The translations under genes were made by a program, and so were the position numbers. Shown piece by piece: positions 50,338 to 58,405 of a stretch of DNA of 64,000 nt. The stretch is taken from NCBI GenBank assembly GCA_963763955.1, contig CAVXQP010000028.1:1-64000 (forward strand). Reading direction: 5' to 3'. Under the pieces are notes generated by a model. The model ran no database searches. It was not told the origin of the DNA and was given only the letters and a program-made list of their open reading frames with translations. How positions within the stretch are numbered: the first letter of the stretch is position 1; each line of letters opens with the position of its first letter. Source of the stretch: DASUPK01 sp963763955 (lineage in GTDB: Bacteria > Actinomycetota > Thermoleophilia > Solirubrobacterales > 70-9).

Positions 50338-51069
50338 ATGGACGCCACCTTTCCAGGAGAGAGCACCGAGTACAGGGCGGCGCGGAATGAGTTGCTCACC
50401 AAGGAGATCGAGCTCCGCCGCCAGATGGAGGCTGTCGCCGCGGCGCGCCGCGAGCTGCCGGCTGGCGGCGAGGTGCCGGAGGACTACGTCTTCCAGGGCG
50501 AGGGGCCCGACGGCAAGCCGACCGACGTGCGGCTTTCGGAGCTGTTCGCGCCGGGCAGGGACTCGCTCGCCATCTACAGCTTCATGTTCCCCCGGGACCC
50601 GGAGGACGACCGCCCCGGGCCGATGAGGGAGAAGGAGATCGCGAAGCTGCCGCTCCACGAGGGGCCCTGTCCCTCCTGTGTCGCGCTCCTCGACCAGCTC
50701 GACGGGATGGTCGAGCACTCCTCCCAGATCATGAACTTCGCCGTCGTCGCACGGTCGCCCCTGCCGCGGGTCCTGACCTGGGCAAGCGAGCGCGGCTGGC
50801 GCCATCTGCGCCTGCTCTCCTCGGCGGACAACTCGTACAACCCGGACTACCTGGCGGAGACGCCGGAGGGCGCACAGCGGCCGATGTTGAACGTCTTTCA
50901 TCGCGACGGCGACACCATTCGCCACTTCTGGGGCTCGGAGCTCTTCTACGGGCCGTGGGACCCGGGCCAGGACCCGCGGCACGTCGGGACCCTGGAGCCG
51001 CTCTGGAACCTCTTTGACCTGACCCGAGAAGGGAGACCCGATTGGGACGAACAACTGAACTACGAGTAA
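50338..51069 (+). CDS. DUF899 thioredoxin-like protein, second copy
   Basis: The 243-residue product resembles the protein encoded at 48784: AARNELLTKEIELRRQ, YVFQGEGPDGKPTDVRLSEL and CPSCVALLDQLDGM with a CxxC pair. It differs in length and C-terminus (HFWGSELFYGPWDPGQDPRH). It runs with the ArsR, SRPBCC and DUF2182 genes. Two DUF899 paralogues on opposite strands in 2.3 kb suggest a local duplication. Confidence 0.87.
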   Translation: MDATFPGESTEYRAARNELLTKEIELRRQMEAVAAARRELPAGGEVPEDYVFQGEGPDGKPTDVRLSELFAPGRDSLAIYSFMFPRDPEDDRPGPMREKEIAKLPLHEGPCPSCVALLDQLDGMVEHSSQIMNFAVVARSPLPRVLTWASERGWRHLRLLSSADNSYNPDYLAETPEGAQRPMLNVFHRDGDTIRHFWGSELFYGPWDPGQDPRHVGTLEPLWNLFDLTREGRPDWDEQLNYE

Positions 51070-51842
51070 CCGCCGTCTTCCTCTTGGGTGCGGCGGCGAT
51101 CGCCTGGGTCGTGACGGTTGACCGGATGGAGGGGATGGACGCGGGCCCCGGGACGGACCTGGGCTCCTTCGGCTGGTTCGCCGGCGTCTGGGCGGTGATG
51201 ATGGCGGCGATGATGCTCCCCTCGCTGGTGCCGATGGCCGGCGCCTACGCGAGGCAGGCGCGTGGCGGCTCCACGGACGTGACGCCGCAGTCCCTGCTCC
51301 GTACCACCCTGTTCACGGCCGGCTATCTGCTGGCCTGGGTGCTGGTCGGGCTGGTGGCGTGGGTTGTGTTCGAGGGCGTGCGCTCACTCGATCTCTCGTT
51401 CCTCGCCTGGGACGGCGGCGGCCGGTATATCGCTGGAGCCGTTATCGCCGGCGCCGCCCTCTACGAGTTCACGCCGCTGAAGAGGACCTGCCTGCGCCAC
51501 TGCCGCGACCGCGAGCTGCTGGTCGCCGACTGGCGAGAGGGCGGGGCCGGGGCGCTCCGCATGGGCCTGGACCAGGGCGCCTTCTGCGTTGGCTCCTCGT
51601 GGGCGCTGATGGCGGCCCTGTTCGCGCTTGGGGTGATGAGCATCACGTGGATGGTGGTGATCGCCGCGCTGATCGTGCTCGAGAAGGTGCTGCCGTGGCG
51701 CGAGACAGCCGAGCGTGTGACCGTCGTGGTGCTGCTGGCCCTGGCGATCGGGGTCGCTTTCTTTCCCGATCAGGTTCCGGGGCTGACGGTTCCGGACTCG
51801 GCGTCGGCGATGCACGCGATGGACTCGATGTCGATGCAGTGA
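51042..51842 (+). CDS. DUF2182 membrane protein
   Basis: A polytopic protein of 266 residues with the DUF2182 signature WAVMMAAMMLPSLVPMAGAY and six or more membrane helices; CLRHCRDREL carries two cysteines and the C-terminus is Met/His-rich (MHAMDSMSMQ), which may bind copper. TTG 51042 overlaps the preceding gene by 28 bases. This family regularly accompanies ArsR/DUF899 sets; its role is unknown, perhaps metal handling. Confidence 0.85.
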   Translation: MGRTTELRVTAVFLLGAAAIAWVVTVDRMEGMDAGPGTDLGSFGWFAGVWAVMMAAMMLPSLVPMAGAYARQARGGSTDVTPQSLLRTTLFTAGYLLAWVLVGLVAWVVFEGVRSLDLSFLAWDGGGRYIAGAVIAGAALYEFTPLKRTCLRHCRDRELLVADWREGGAGALRMGLDQGAFCVGSSWALMAALFALGVMSITWMVVIAALIVLEKVLPWRETAERVTVVVLLALAIGVAFFPDQVPGLTVPDSASAMHAMDSMSMQ

Positions 51843-51853
51843 GGACGCGGCGC

Positions 51854-51884
51854 TTGACTTAGAGCGCACTCTAAGTCGTATCGT
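51854..51884 (+). promoter_or_regulatory. MerR-type promoter with 19-base spacer
   Basis: TTGACT (51854-51859) and TATCGT (51879-51884) are separated by 19 bases, two more than usual, the mark of MerR-controlled promoters. Between them sits the perfect dyad ACTTAGAG-CGCA-CTCTAAGT (51857-51876). Transcription would start at about 51891, next to the GTG codons at 51883 and 51892, so the message is nearly leaderless. Confidence 0.85.
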
Positions 51885-52136
51885 GATTCGAGTGGAAGCC
51901 ACCCTCACGATCTCGGACGCGGCCCAGCAGTCCGGCATCAGCGCCCACACCCTCCGCTACTGGTCCGCAGGTATGCGGAGCTGCTCAACGGGGGAGACGA
52001 CACCAACGAGGAGCGCCTGGCGCTGCTCGAGGCGCACCGCGAGGCCGTCCAGGCCCGCCTCGAGGAGACGGCCGGCCACCTCGATCTGATCGATTGGAAG
52101 ATCGACCTCTATCGCGAAAGGCTTGGAAAGAGATGA
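51883..52136 (+). pseudogene. MerR-family regulator with internal deletion and frame break
   Basis: Starts with LTISDAAQQSGISAHTLRY, the first recognition helix of MerR, and in another frame ends VRRYAELLNGGDDTNEERLALLEAHREAVQ then HLDLIDWKIDLYRERLGKR, the usual dimerisation helix. The wing and second helix, roughly 45-50 residues, are missing at about 51962. The junction also shifts the frame. Either a real deletion or an assembly collapse. Its stop overlaps the next gene (ATGA), as an intact merR would. Confidence 0.75.
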
Positions 52137-53122
52137 AAAAGCGCAATCTTGGTGACCTGGAAGTCTCGGAGCTCGGGCTCGGCTGCATGGGCATGTCCGC
52201 CTTCTACGGCAAGACCGACATCGACGAGTCGGAGGCGACGATCAAGCGCGCTCTCGAGCTCGGCATCGACTTCCTCGACACCGCGCAGATCTACGGCCCG
52301 CTCACCAACGAGCAGCTGGTCGGGAAGGCGGTCAAGGGCAAGCGCGACCAGTACGTGATCGCGACCAAGTTCCAGCGGGACCTCGACAACACGGTCCCCG
52401 GCGACATGTCGACCCTCGGCAACATCGACGGCTCGGCAGGGAACGTCCGCAAGACGGTCGACGGATCCCTTCAGCGGCTCGGAACCGACCACATCGACCT
52501 CTACTACCAGCACCGCGTCGATCCGAACGTCGAGATCGAGGAGACGGTCGGCGCGATGGCCGAGCTGGTCGAGGCCGGGAAGGTCCGCCACCTGGGGCTG
52601 AGCGAGGCCGCCCCGGAGACGATTCGCCGCGCCCACGCTGTCCACCCGATCACCGCGCTGCAGACCGAGTACTCGGTGTTCGCGCGTGAACCGGAGGCGG
52701 AGATCATTCCGACCTGTCGCGAGCTGGGGATCGGGTTCGTCGCCTACTCGCCGCTCGGGCGAGGCTTCCTGTCGGGGCGCTTCTCCAATCCCGACGAGCT
52801 CGCCGAGGACGACTTCCGGCGCAGCCAGCCGCGCTTCCAGGGCGAGAACCTGGAGGCGAACATGAGGATCGTCGCGAAGCTTCGCGAGATCGCCGAGGAG
52901 AAGGGCATCACCCCGGCACAGCTGGCGCTGGCGTGGGTCCTCGCCCAGGGCGACGACATCGTCCCGATCCCCGGCACCAAGCGGCGCACCTACCTCGAGG
53001 AGAACGCGGCCGCGGCCGACATCGAGCTCACCGACGACGACCTGGCCCGGATCGACGCGGAGCTGCCCGAGGTGTCGGGCGAGCGCTACGAGGAGGTCGG
53101 CATGGCGGCGGTGAATCTCTAG
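52133..53122 (+). CDS. aldo/keto reductase
   Basis: The 329-residue protein has the AKR catalytic residues: DTAQIYGPLTNEQLVG (Asp, Tyr), ATKF (Lys) and DLYYQHRVDP (His), plus the family start SELGLGCMGMSAFYG and PIPGTKRR near the end. It reduces carbonyl compounds with NADPH. ATG 52133 overlaps the merR remnant; the MerR-type promoter would drive both. The stop overlaps the next start (TAGTG). Confidence 0.93.
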   Translation: MKKRNLGDLEVSELGLGCMGMSAFYGKTDIDESEATIKRALELGIDFLDTAQIYGPLTNEQLVGKAVKGKRDQYVIATKFQRDLDNTVPGDMSTLGNIDGSAGNVRKTVDGSLQRLGTDHIDLYYQHRVDPNVEIEETVGAMAELVEAGKVRHLGLSEAAPETIRRAHAVHPITALQTEYSVFAREPEAEIIPTCRELGIGFVAYSPLGRGFLSGRFSNPDELAEDDFRRSQPRFQGENLEANMRIVAKLREIAEEKGITPAQLALAWVLAQGDDIVPIPGTKRRTYLEENAAAADIELTDDDLARIDAELPEVSGERYEEVGMAAVNL

Positions 53123-54087
53123 TGGCCGGGGCCACCAAGACCCGGCGAATAACGACGCCCTTCGGCGCAGAGTCGACCGCCGCCGAGGTGGTCGAGGGGA
53201 TCGACCTCGCGGGCAAGCGTGCGATCGTCACCGGCGCCGCCTCCGGGATCGGCGTCGAGGCCGCCCGTGCTCTGGCCGGCGCCGGGGCCGCGGTCACTCT
53301 CGCCGTGCGCAATTCAGCCCAGGGCGATCAGGTCGCCGCGGACATCCGTTCCACGACCGGCAACGACGAGGTCTCGGTCGCTCCGCTCGAGCTCACCGAC
53401 CTGGCAGGGGTGGATGCGTTCGCCGCCGATTGGGAGGAGCCGTTGGACATCCTGATCAACAACGCTGGGGTGATGGCGATCCAGGAGCTCACCCTGAGCG
53501 AGCGCGGCCAGGAGATGCAGTTCGCGACCAATCACCTGGGGCACTTCGCGCTGGCTCTCGGTCTGCAGGACGCCCTGGCGGCGGCCGGAAACGCCCGAAT
53601 CGTCTCGGTCAGCTCCAGCGGCCACCTGCGCTCGCCGGTTGTCTTCGACGATCTCAACTACTCGTTTCGCGACTACGACCCGTTCGGTGCGTACGGTCAG
53701 TCGAAGACCGCGAATGTCCTCTTCGCGGTCGAGGCAACCAGGCGCTGGGCGGACAAGGGGATCACGGCCAATGCGCTGATGCCGGGCGGAATCGCGACGA
53801 ACCTGCAACGCCACGTCGGCGGTCCTGAATACATGAAGGAGGCGGTGAAGCGGTTCGATAGGTCAGGGGTGAGGCTCAAGGATCCCGAGCAGGGCGCCGC
53901 TACCTCGGTCCTGCTTGCGACCTACCCGGAGCTGGAAGGAGTCGGCGGGCGCTATTTCGAGGACTGCAACGAGGCCGAGGTCATCCACCGGCGCGAACCG
54001 CACACGATCGCGGGCGTCGCCCCGTACGCTCTCGACCCGGTCACCGCCGAGCGGCTCTGGGACGTCTCCCAGGTCCTGATCGCCTAG
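53122..54087 (+). CDS. short-chain dehydrogenase/reductase
   Basis: The 321-residue SDR has IVTGAASGIGVEAARALAGAG, ILINNAGVMAIQE, and catalytic SVSSSGHLRS with YGQSK. The long C-terminal part and HLGHFALAL resemble retinol-dehydrogenase or WW-domain-oxidoreductase-like members. GTG 53122 overlaps the aldo/keto reductase stop, so the two are co-expressed under the MerR promoter, probably in response to the same toxic carbonyl or electrophile. Confidence 0.91.
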   Translation: MAGATKTRRITTPFGAESTAAEVVEGIDLAGKRAIVTGAASGIGVEAARALAGAGAAVTLAVRNSAQGDQVAADIRSTTGNDEVSVAPLELTDLAGVDAFAADWEEPLDILINNAGVMAIQELTLSERGQEMQFATNHLGHFALALGLQDALAAAGNARIVSVSSSGHLRSPVVFDDLNYSFRDYDPFGAYGQSKTANVLFAVEATRRWADKGITANALMPGGIATNLQRHVGGPEYMKEAVKRFDRSGVRLKDPEQGAATSVLLATYPELEGVGGRYFEDCNEAEVIHRREPHTIAGVAPYALDPVTAERLWDVSQVLIA

Positions 54088-54473
54088 CCGGCCTCGAGCG
54101 CGGCCCGCGCCTCGTCGCGGTCGCGGTAGACGCCGTAATGGACCACGAGCCCATCCCGGAAGGTCCAGAGGTGGGCGCCCTCCGCCTGGATCTGAGCGCC
54201 GCTGCCCTTGCCGCGACCCAACCAGCGGACGAAGACCAGGATCCGGTCGCCCGCCGGAATGAACTCCTCGGCCTCGATCGTGATCGGGCGCTCCCACGCC
54301 CCGAGCCAATCTCGCATCACCTCGACGAAGCCGTCGTAGCTGTCGGCCTCGATGGGGTCGCCCATCCCGGACGACTCCAGCTTCATGTCTGGAGCAAAGA
54401 GGTCCGTTCGGGAGTAGTCGCCGCGTGCCCACTCCTCGTAGAGGGTCTCGAGCTTTTCGAGCGGGTCAGGCAC
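54084..54473 (-). CDS. SnoaL-like (NTF2 fold) protein
   Basis: 129 residues: LEKLETLYEEWARGDYSRTDLF, split here, ESYDGFVEVMRDWLGAWE-type central part and AEGAHLWTFRDGLVVHYGVYRDRDEA, the typical SnoaL_2 ending. Cone-shaped fold for small ligands. It overlaps rpiA by eight bases upstream and the SDR end by four on the other strand. Function not predictable. Confidence 0.83.
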   Translation of the reverse strand: MPDPLEKLETLYEEWARGDYSRTDLFAPDMKLESSGMGDPIEADSYDGFVEVMRDWLGAWERPITIEAEEFIPAGDRILVFVRWLGRGKGSGAQIQAEGAHLWTFRDGLVVHYGVYRDRDEARAALEAG

Positions 54474-55125
54474 GCTCGACTTCGTCGCCCCGCCCGATCA
54501 GGACGGCGCTGACCATCCCGGAGGGGAAGAGGCCGTGATCGACCACGCCGGGCATGACGGAGAGGCGGGCAGCGAGCTCGCCGGGCTGGTGGACCTTGCC
54601 GTGGAAGTCGGCGATCACGCCGTCATCGGGGCTGGCGGGAGTGTCGGGACGCAGCGCGACCTCGCCGAGCTCCTCCGCGATGCGGGCCAGCGTGGAGGCG
54701 AGGCCGAAGGCGCGAAGCTCCAGCGGGATCGGGGCCTTGATCCGGTCCACCGTCTTCGAGGAGTCGGCGATCACGACGAAGCTCTCCGCCGCGGCGGCGA
54801 CGATCTTCTCGCGCGTGTGGGCGCCGCCGCCGCCCTTGACCAGCCAGTGGTCCGGAGCGACCTGGTCGGCGCCGTCGATCGCGATGTCGAGCCGATCGAG
54901 CTTGTCGAAGGGCTCCACCGGGATGCCGAGCTCCGCGGCGTGCCGCTCGGTGGCGACCGAGGTAGCGACGCAACGAAGATCGCTGAGCCCCCGCGCGGCG
55001 AGCGGGGGGAGGAGGTGGGCCACCGTCGACCCGGTCCCCAGGCCCACCTTCATCCCATCGGAGACGAGCTCCGCGGCGGCCTCGGCGGCGATCTTCTTCT
55101 CCCTATCGAGGTTTGGGCCGCTCAC
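54466..55125 (-). CDS. rpiA: ribose-5-phosphate isomerase A
   Basis: The 219-residue enzyme interconverts ribose 5-phosphate and ribulose 5-phosphate. Motifs: VGLGTGSTVAHLLPPL, LDIAIDGADQVAPD with the catalytic acids and LVKGGGGAHTREKIVA, DYHGKV-like FHGKVH near the C-terminus. GTG 55125 gives standard length. Divergent from tkt with 30 bases between. Confidence 0.94.
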   Translation of the reverse strand: MSGPNLDREKKIAAEAAAELVSDGMKVGLGTGSTVAHLLPPLAARGLSDLRCVATSVATERHAAELGIPVEPFDKLDRLDIAIDGADQVAPDHWLVKGGGGAHTREKIVAAAAESFVVIADSSKTVDRIKAPIPLELRAFGLASTLARIAEELGEVALRPDTPASPDDGVIADFHGKVHQPGELAARLSVMPGVVDHGLFPSGMVSAVLIGRGDEVERA

Positions 55126-55155
55126 CCGCTGGAATCTAGTCGTAGGATCGTGGAG

Positions 55156-57219
55156 ATGGCAGCGACAGCCGAGCGTCAGACCGACATCGACGAGCTCTGC
55201 ATCAACACGATCCGGACGCTCTCGATGGACGCCATCCAGAAGGCCAACTCCGGGCACCCCGGGACCCCGATGGCGCTGGCGCCCCTGGCCTACACGCTCT
55301 GGCAGCGCTACCTGCGCTTCGATCCGGAGGATCCGATCTGGCCCAACCGGGACCGGTTCGTCCTCTCCGCGGGCCACGCCTCGATGCTGCTCTATTCCCT
55401 TCTCTTCCTAGCCAGGGTGAAGGCGGTCGATCCCGACTACGAGATCGTCGGGCAGCCGGCGGTGAGCCTCGACGACATCAAGGCGTTCCGCCAGCTCGAT
55501 TCCAAGTGCCCGGGGCATCCTGAGTACCGCTGGACGTCGGGCGTGGAGGCGACCACCGGCCCGCTCGGCCAGGGGATCGCGACCAGCGTCGGCATGGCGG
55601 TCGCCTCGGTCTGGCAGGCGGCGCACTTCAACCGCGACGGGGCGGAGCTCTTCGATTTCAACGTCTACGCGATCGCCGGAGACGGCTGCCTGATGGAGGG
55701 CGTCTCCAACGAGGCCGCCTCCTTCGCCGGTCACCAGAGGCTCTCCAACCTGTGCTGGGTCTACGACAACAACCACATCTCGATCGACGGCCACACCTCG
55801 ATCACCTATTCCGATGACGTCGAGGCTCGCTTCCAGGGCTATCAGTGGAACGTCACCCGTGTCGAGGACGCGAACGACCTCGGCATGATCGGCCGCGCCT
55901 TCGACAACTTCAAGGATGAGCCGGAGCGGCCGACGTTGATCATCGTCGACTCCCACATCGGCTATGGCTCGCCGCACAAGCAGGACACGGCCGAGGCGCA
56001 CGGCGACCCGCTCGGCGACGAGGAGGTCCGGGAGACCAAGCGCTTCTACGGATGGCCGGAGGACGCGGAGTTTCTCGTCCCCGACGGAGTCCAGGACCGC
56101 TTCGCCGAGGTGATGGGCAAGCGCGGCGCCGAGCTGCGCTCCCAATGGGACCGGCTGTTCGAGGCCTACAAGTCCGGCGAGCCGGAGAACGCGGCGCACA
56201 TCGAGGCGATGCAGCGCCGCGAGCTGCCGGAAAGCTGGGACTCGGAGCTGCCGAGCTTCGAGCCGGACGAGAAGGGCCTGGCGACGCGCAAGGCCTCCAA
56301 CAAGGTCGAGAACGCGGTCGCCGTGAAGGTCCCCTGGCTGCTGGTCGGCGCCGCCGACCTCACCGGATCCAACGCGGTCGCGCTCGACGACACCGAGTCG
56401 TTCGAGCCCGACAGCCGTAACGGCCGCCAGCTCCACTACGGGATCCGCGAGCACGAGTCGGCGGCGATATCGAACGGCCTCTCCCTCTCGAAGCTGCGCC
56501 CGCTCTGGTCGACCTACCTGACCTTCTCCGACTATGCCCGTCCCGCGATCCGGCTCTCAGCGCTGATGGAGCTGCCGGTGATTCACCTCTTCACCCACGA
56601 CTCGATCGGGCTGGGCGAGGACGGACCGACCCACCAGCCGGTCGAGCAACTCGCCTCGCTGCGCGCGATCCCGGGCCTCGACGTGATCCGCCCGGCCGAC
56701 GCGAACGAGGTCACCGAGGCGTGGCGAGCCGCAATGGACCGCCACCACCAGCCCGTGGCGCTGGTGCTGACCCGCCAGGACGTGCCGATCATCGACCGCT
56801 CCAAGTACGCGGCGGCCGACGGTCTGCGCCGGGGCGGCTATGTGATCGCCGATCCGGATGGGGGAGACCCCGAGGTGATCCTGATCGCCACCGGCAGCGA
56901 GGTTGCGCTTGCCCTCGGGGCGCACGAGCAGCTGATCACCGACGGAGTGCGCTCCCGCGTCGTCAGCCTGCCCTGCTGGGAGCTGTTCGAGCGCCAGGAG
57001 CAGAGCTACCAGGACGGGGTCCTGCCGCCCGGGATCCAGAAGAGGGTTTCGATCGAGGAGGCCTCTACCCTCGGTTGGGACCGGTTCGTCGGACCGGAGG
57101 GAGCGAAGATCGGCATGCACACCTTCGGCTCATCCGCGCCGCTGAAGGACGTTCAGACCAAGTTCGGTTTCACCCCGGACAAAGTGGCTGAGACAGCCAA
57201 GGAGGTACTCGGACGATGA
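55156..57219 (+). CDS. tkt: transketolase
   Basis: The 687-residue thiamine-dependent enzyme moves two-carbon units in the pentose phosphate pathway. Visible are KANSGHPGTPMALAPLAY, the TPP motif GDGCLMEGVSNEAASFAGH through NN, GYGSPHKQDTAEAHG, and in the second half LHYGIREHESAA and LFTHDSIGLGEDGPTHQPVE. ATG 55156. The stop overlaps the transaldolase start (ATGA). Confidence 0.96.
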   Translation: MAATAERQTDIDELCINTIRTLSMDAIQKANSGHPGTPMALAPLAYTLWQRYLRFDPEDPIWPNRDRFVLSAGHASMLLYSLLFLARVKAVDPDYEIVGQPAVSLDDIKAFRQLDSKCPGHPEYRWTSGVEATTGPLGQGIATSVGMAVASVWQAAHFNRDGAELFDFNVYAIAGDGCLMEGVSNEAASFAGHQRLSNLCWVYDNNHISIDGHTSITYSDDVEARFQGYQWNVTRVEDANDLGMIGRAFDNFKDEPERPTLIIVDSHIGYGSPHKQDTAEAHGDPLGDEEVRETKRFYGWPEDAEFLVPDGVQDRFAEVMGKRGAELRSQWDRLFEAYKSGEPENAAHIEAMQRRELPESWDSELPSFEPDEKGLATRKASNKVENAVAVKVPWLLVGAADLTGSNAVALDDTESFEPDSRNGRQLHYGIREHESAAISNGLSLSKLRPLWSTYLTFSDYARPAIRLSALMELPVIHLFTHDSIGLGEDGPTHQPVEQLASLRAIPGLDVIRPADANEVTEAWRAAMDRHHQPVALVLTRQDVPIIDRSKYAAADGLRRGGYVIADPDGGDPEVILIATGSEVALALGAHEQLITDGVRSRVVSLPCWELFERQEQSYQDGVLPPGIQKRVSIEEASTLGWDRFVGPEGAKIGMHTFGSSAPLKDVQTKFGFTPDKVAETAKEVLGR

Positions 57220-58291
57220 AGCCCACCCAGCAGCTCCACGACCTGGGGCAGAGCCTCTGGCTCGACAACATCACCCGCACGATGCTCGACGACGGGACCG
57301 AGCAGGGATACATCGACGAGTTCTCGGTCACCGGGCAGACGTCGAACCCCACGATCTTCGACAAGGCGATCAGCAGCGGCGACGCATACGACGAGCAGAT
57401 CGCGGAATTGCGTGAGAAGGGCCTGGACGGGGAGGAGCTCTTCTTCGAGCTGGCGTTGGCCGACGTCACGCGCGCGGCCAAGATGTTCGAGGGGATCTAC
57501 AGGGAGACCGATCGGATGGACGGCTGGGTCTCCCTCGAGGTCTCCCCGAAGCTCGCCTACGACACCCAGGCGACGATCCGGCAGGCCGCAGAACTCCATG
57601 GCCGCGCGGAGGAGAACAACTTCATCAAGATCCCCGGGACGCCCGAAGGCCTGCCGGCGATCGAGGAGTCGATCTTCGCCGGCGTGCCGATCAACGTCAC
57701 CCTGCTGATGTCGACCGACCAGACGATGGCGGCGGCCGAGGCCTACATGAAGGGCATCGAGCGCCGCATAGAGTCGGATCTCGATCCTGACGTGCCTTCG
57801 GTGCTCTCGCTGTTCATCAGCCGCTGGGACGTCGCCGTCCACGACGACGTGCCCGACGAGTTGAAGAACACGCTCGGAGTCGCGGTCGGCAAGGCGACCT
57901 ACAAGGCCTGGCGCGAGATGCTCGACTCGGACCGCTGGAAGGGGTTGGCGGACAAGGGCGCCGGCTGCAGCGGCTGCTCTTCGCCAGCACCGGAACCAAG
58001 GACCCCGAGGCCTCGGACACCCTCTACATCGAGGCGTTCGCAGCCCCGGACACGATCAACACGATGCCCGACAAGACCCTCAAGGCCTTCGCCGACCACG
58101 GCAAGGTCGGCGATCCGCTGCCGGCCGACGGCGGCGACTGCGAGGAGGTCTTCAAGGCGCACCAGGACGCCGGCATCGACACCGACGCGCTCGGGTTGAA
58201 GCTCCAGAAGGACGGGGCGGACGCCTTCGTCAAGTCCTGGAACGAGCTGCTCGAGACGATCAAGTCAGAGTCGGCTCGCCTGGCGGCGTAG
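57216..58291 (+). CDS. tal: transaldolase, one frameshift
   Basis: The enzyme transfers dihydroxyacetone units; the Schiff-base lysine is in NFIKIPGTPEGLPAIEE (about residue 134). Start MKPTQQLHDLGQSLWLDN is typical, and TGQTSNPTIFDKAIS is the family pocket. After GLADKGA the frame breaks: one C is missing at 57961-57963; restoring it gives RLQRLLFASTGTKDPEASD and continues to KSWNELLETIKSESARLAA at 58291. Corrected length about 358 residues, normal for this group. Coupled to tkt by ATGA. Confidence 0.93.
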
Positions 58292-58405
58292 AACACGCGG
58301 CAAGGTGCAATGAATCTTGCCGGGTGGAGAGGCCTGGCTTGCGCGCCTGCCGCGCCGGAGGGATCATGTAGCGGTCCGTTTCAGGTCTTGTCCATGGAGG
58401 GACGC

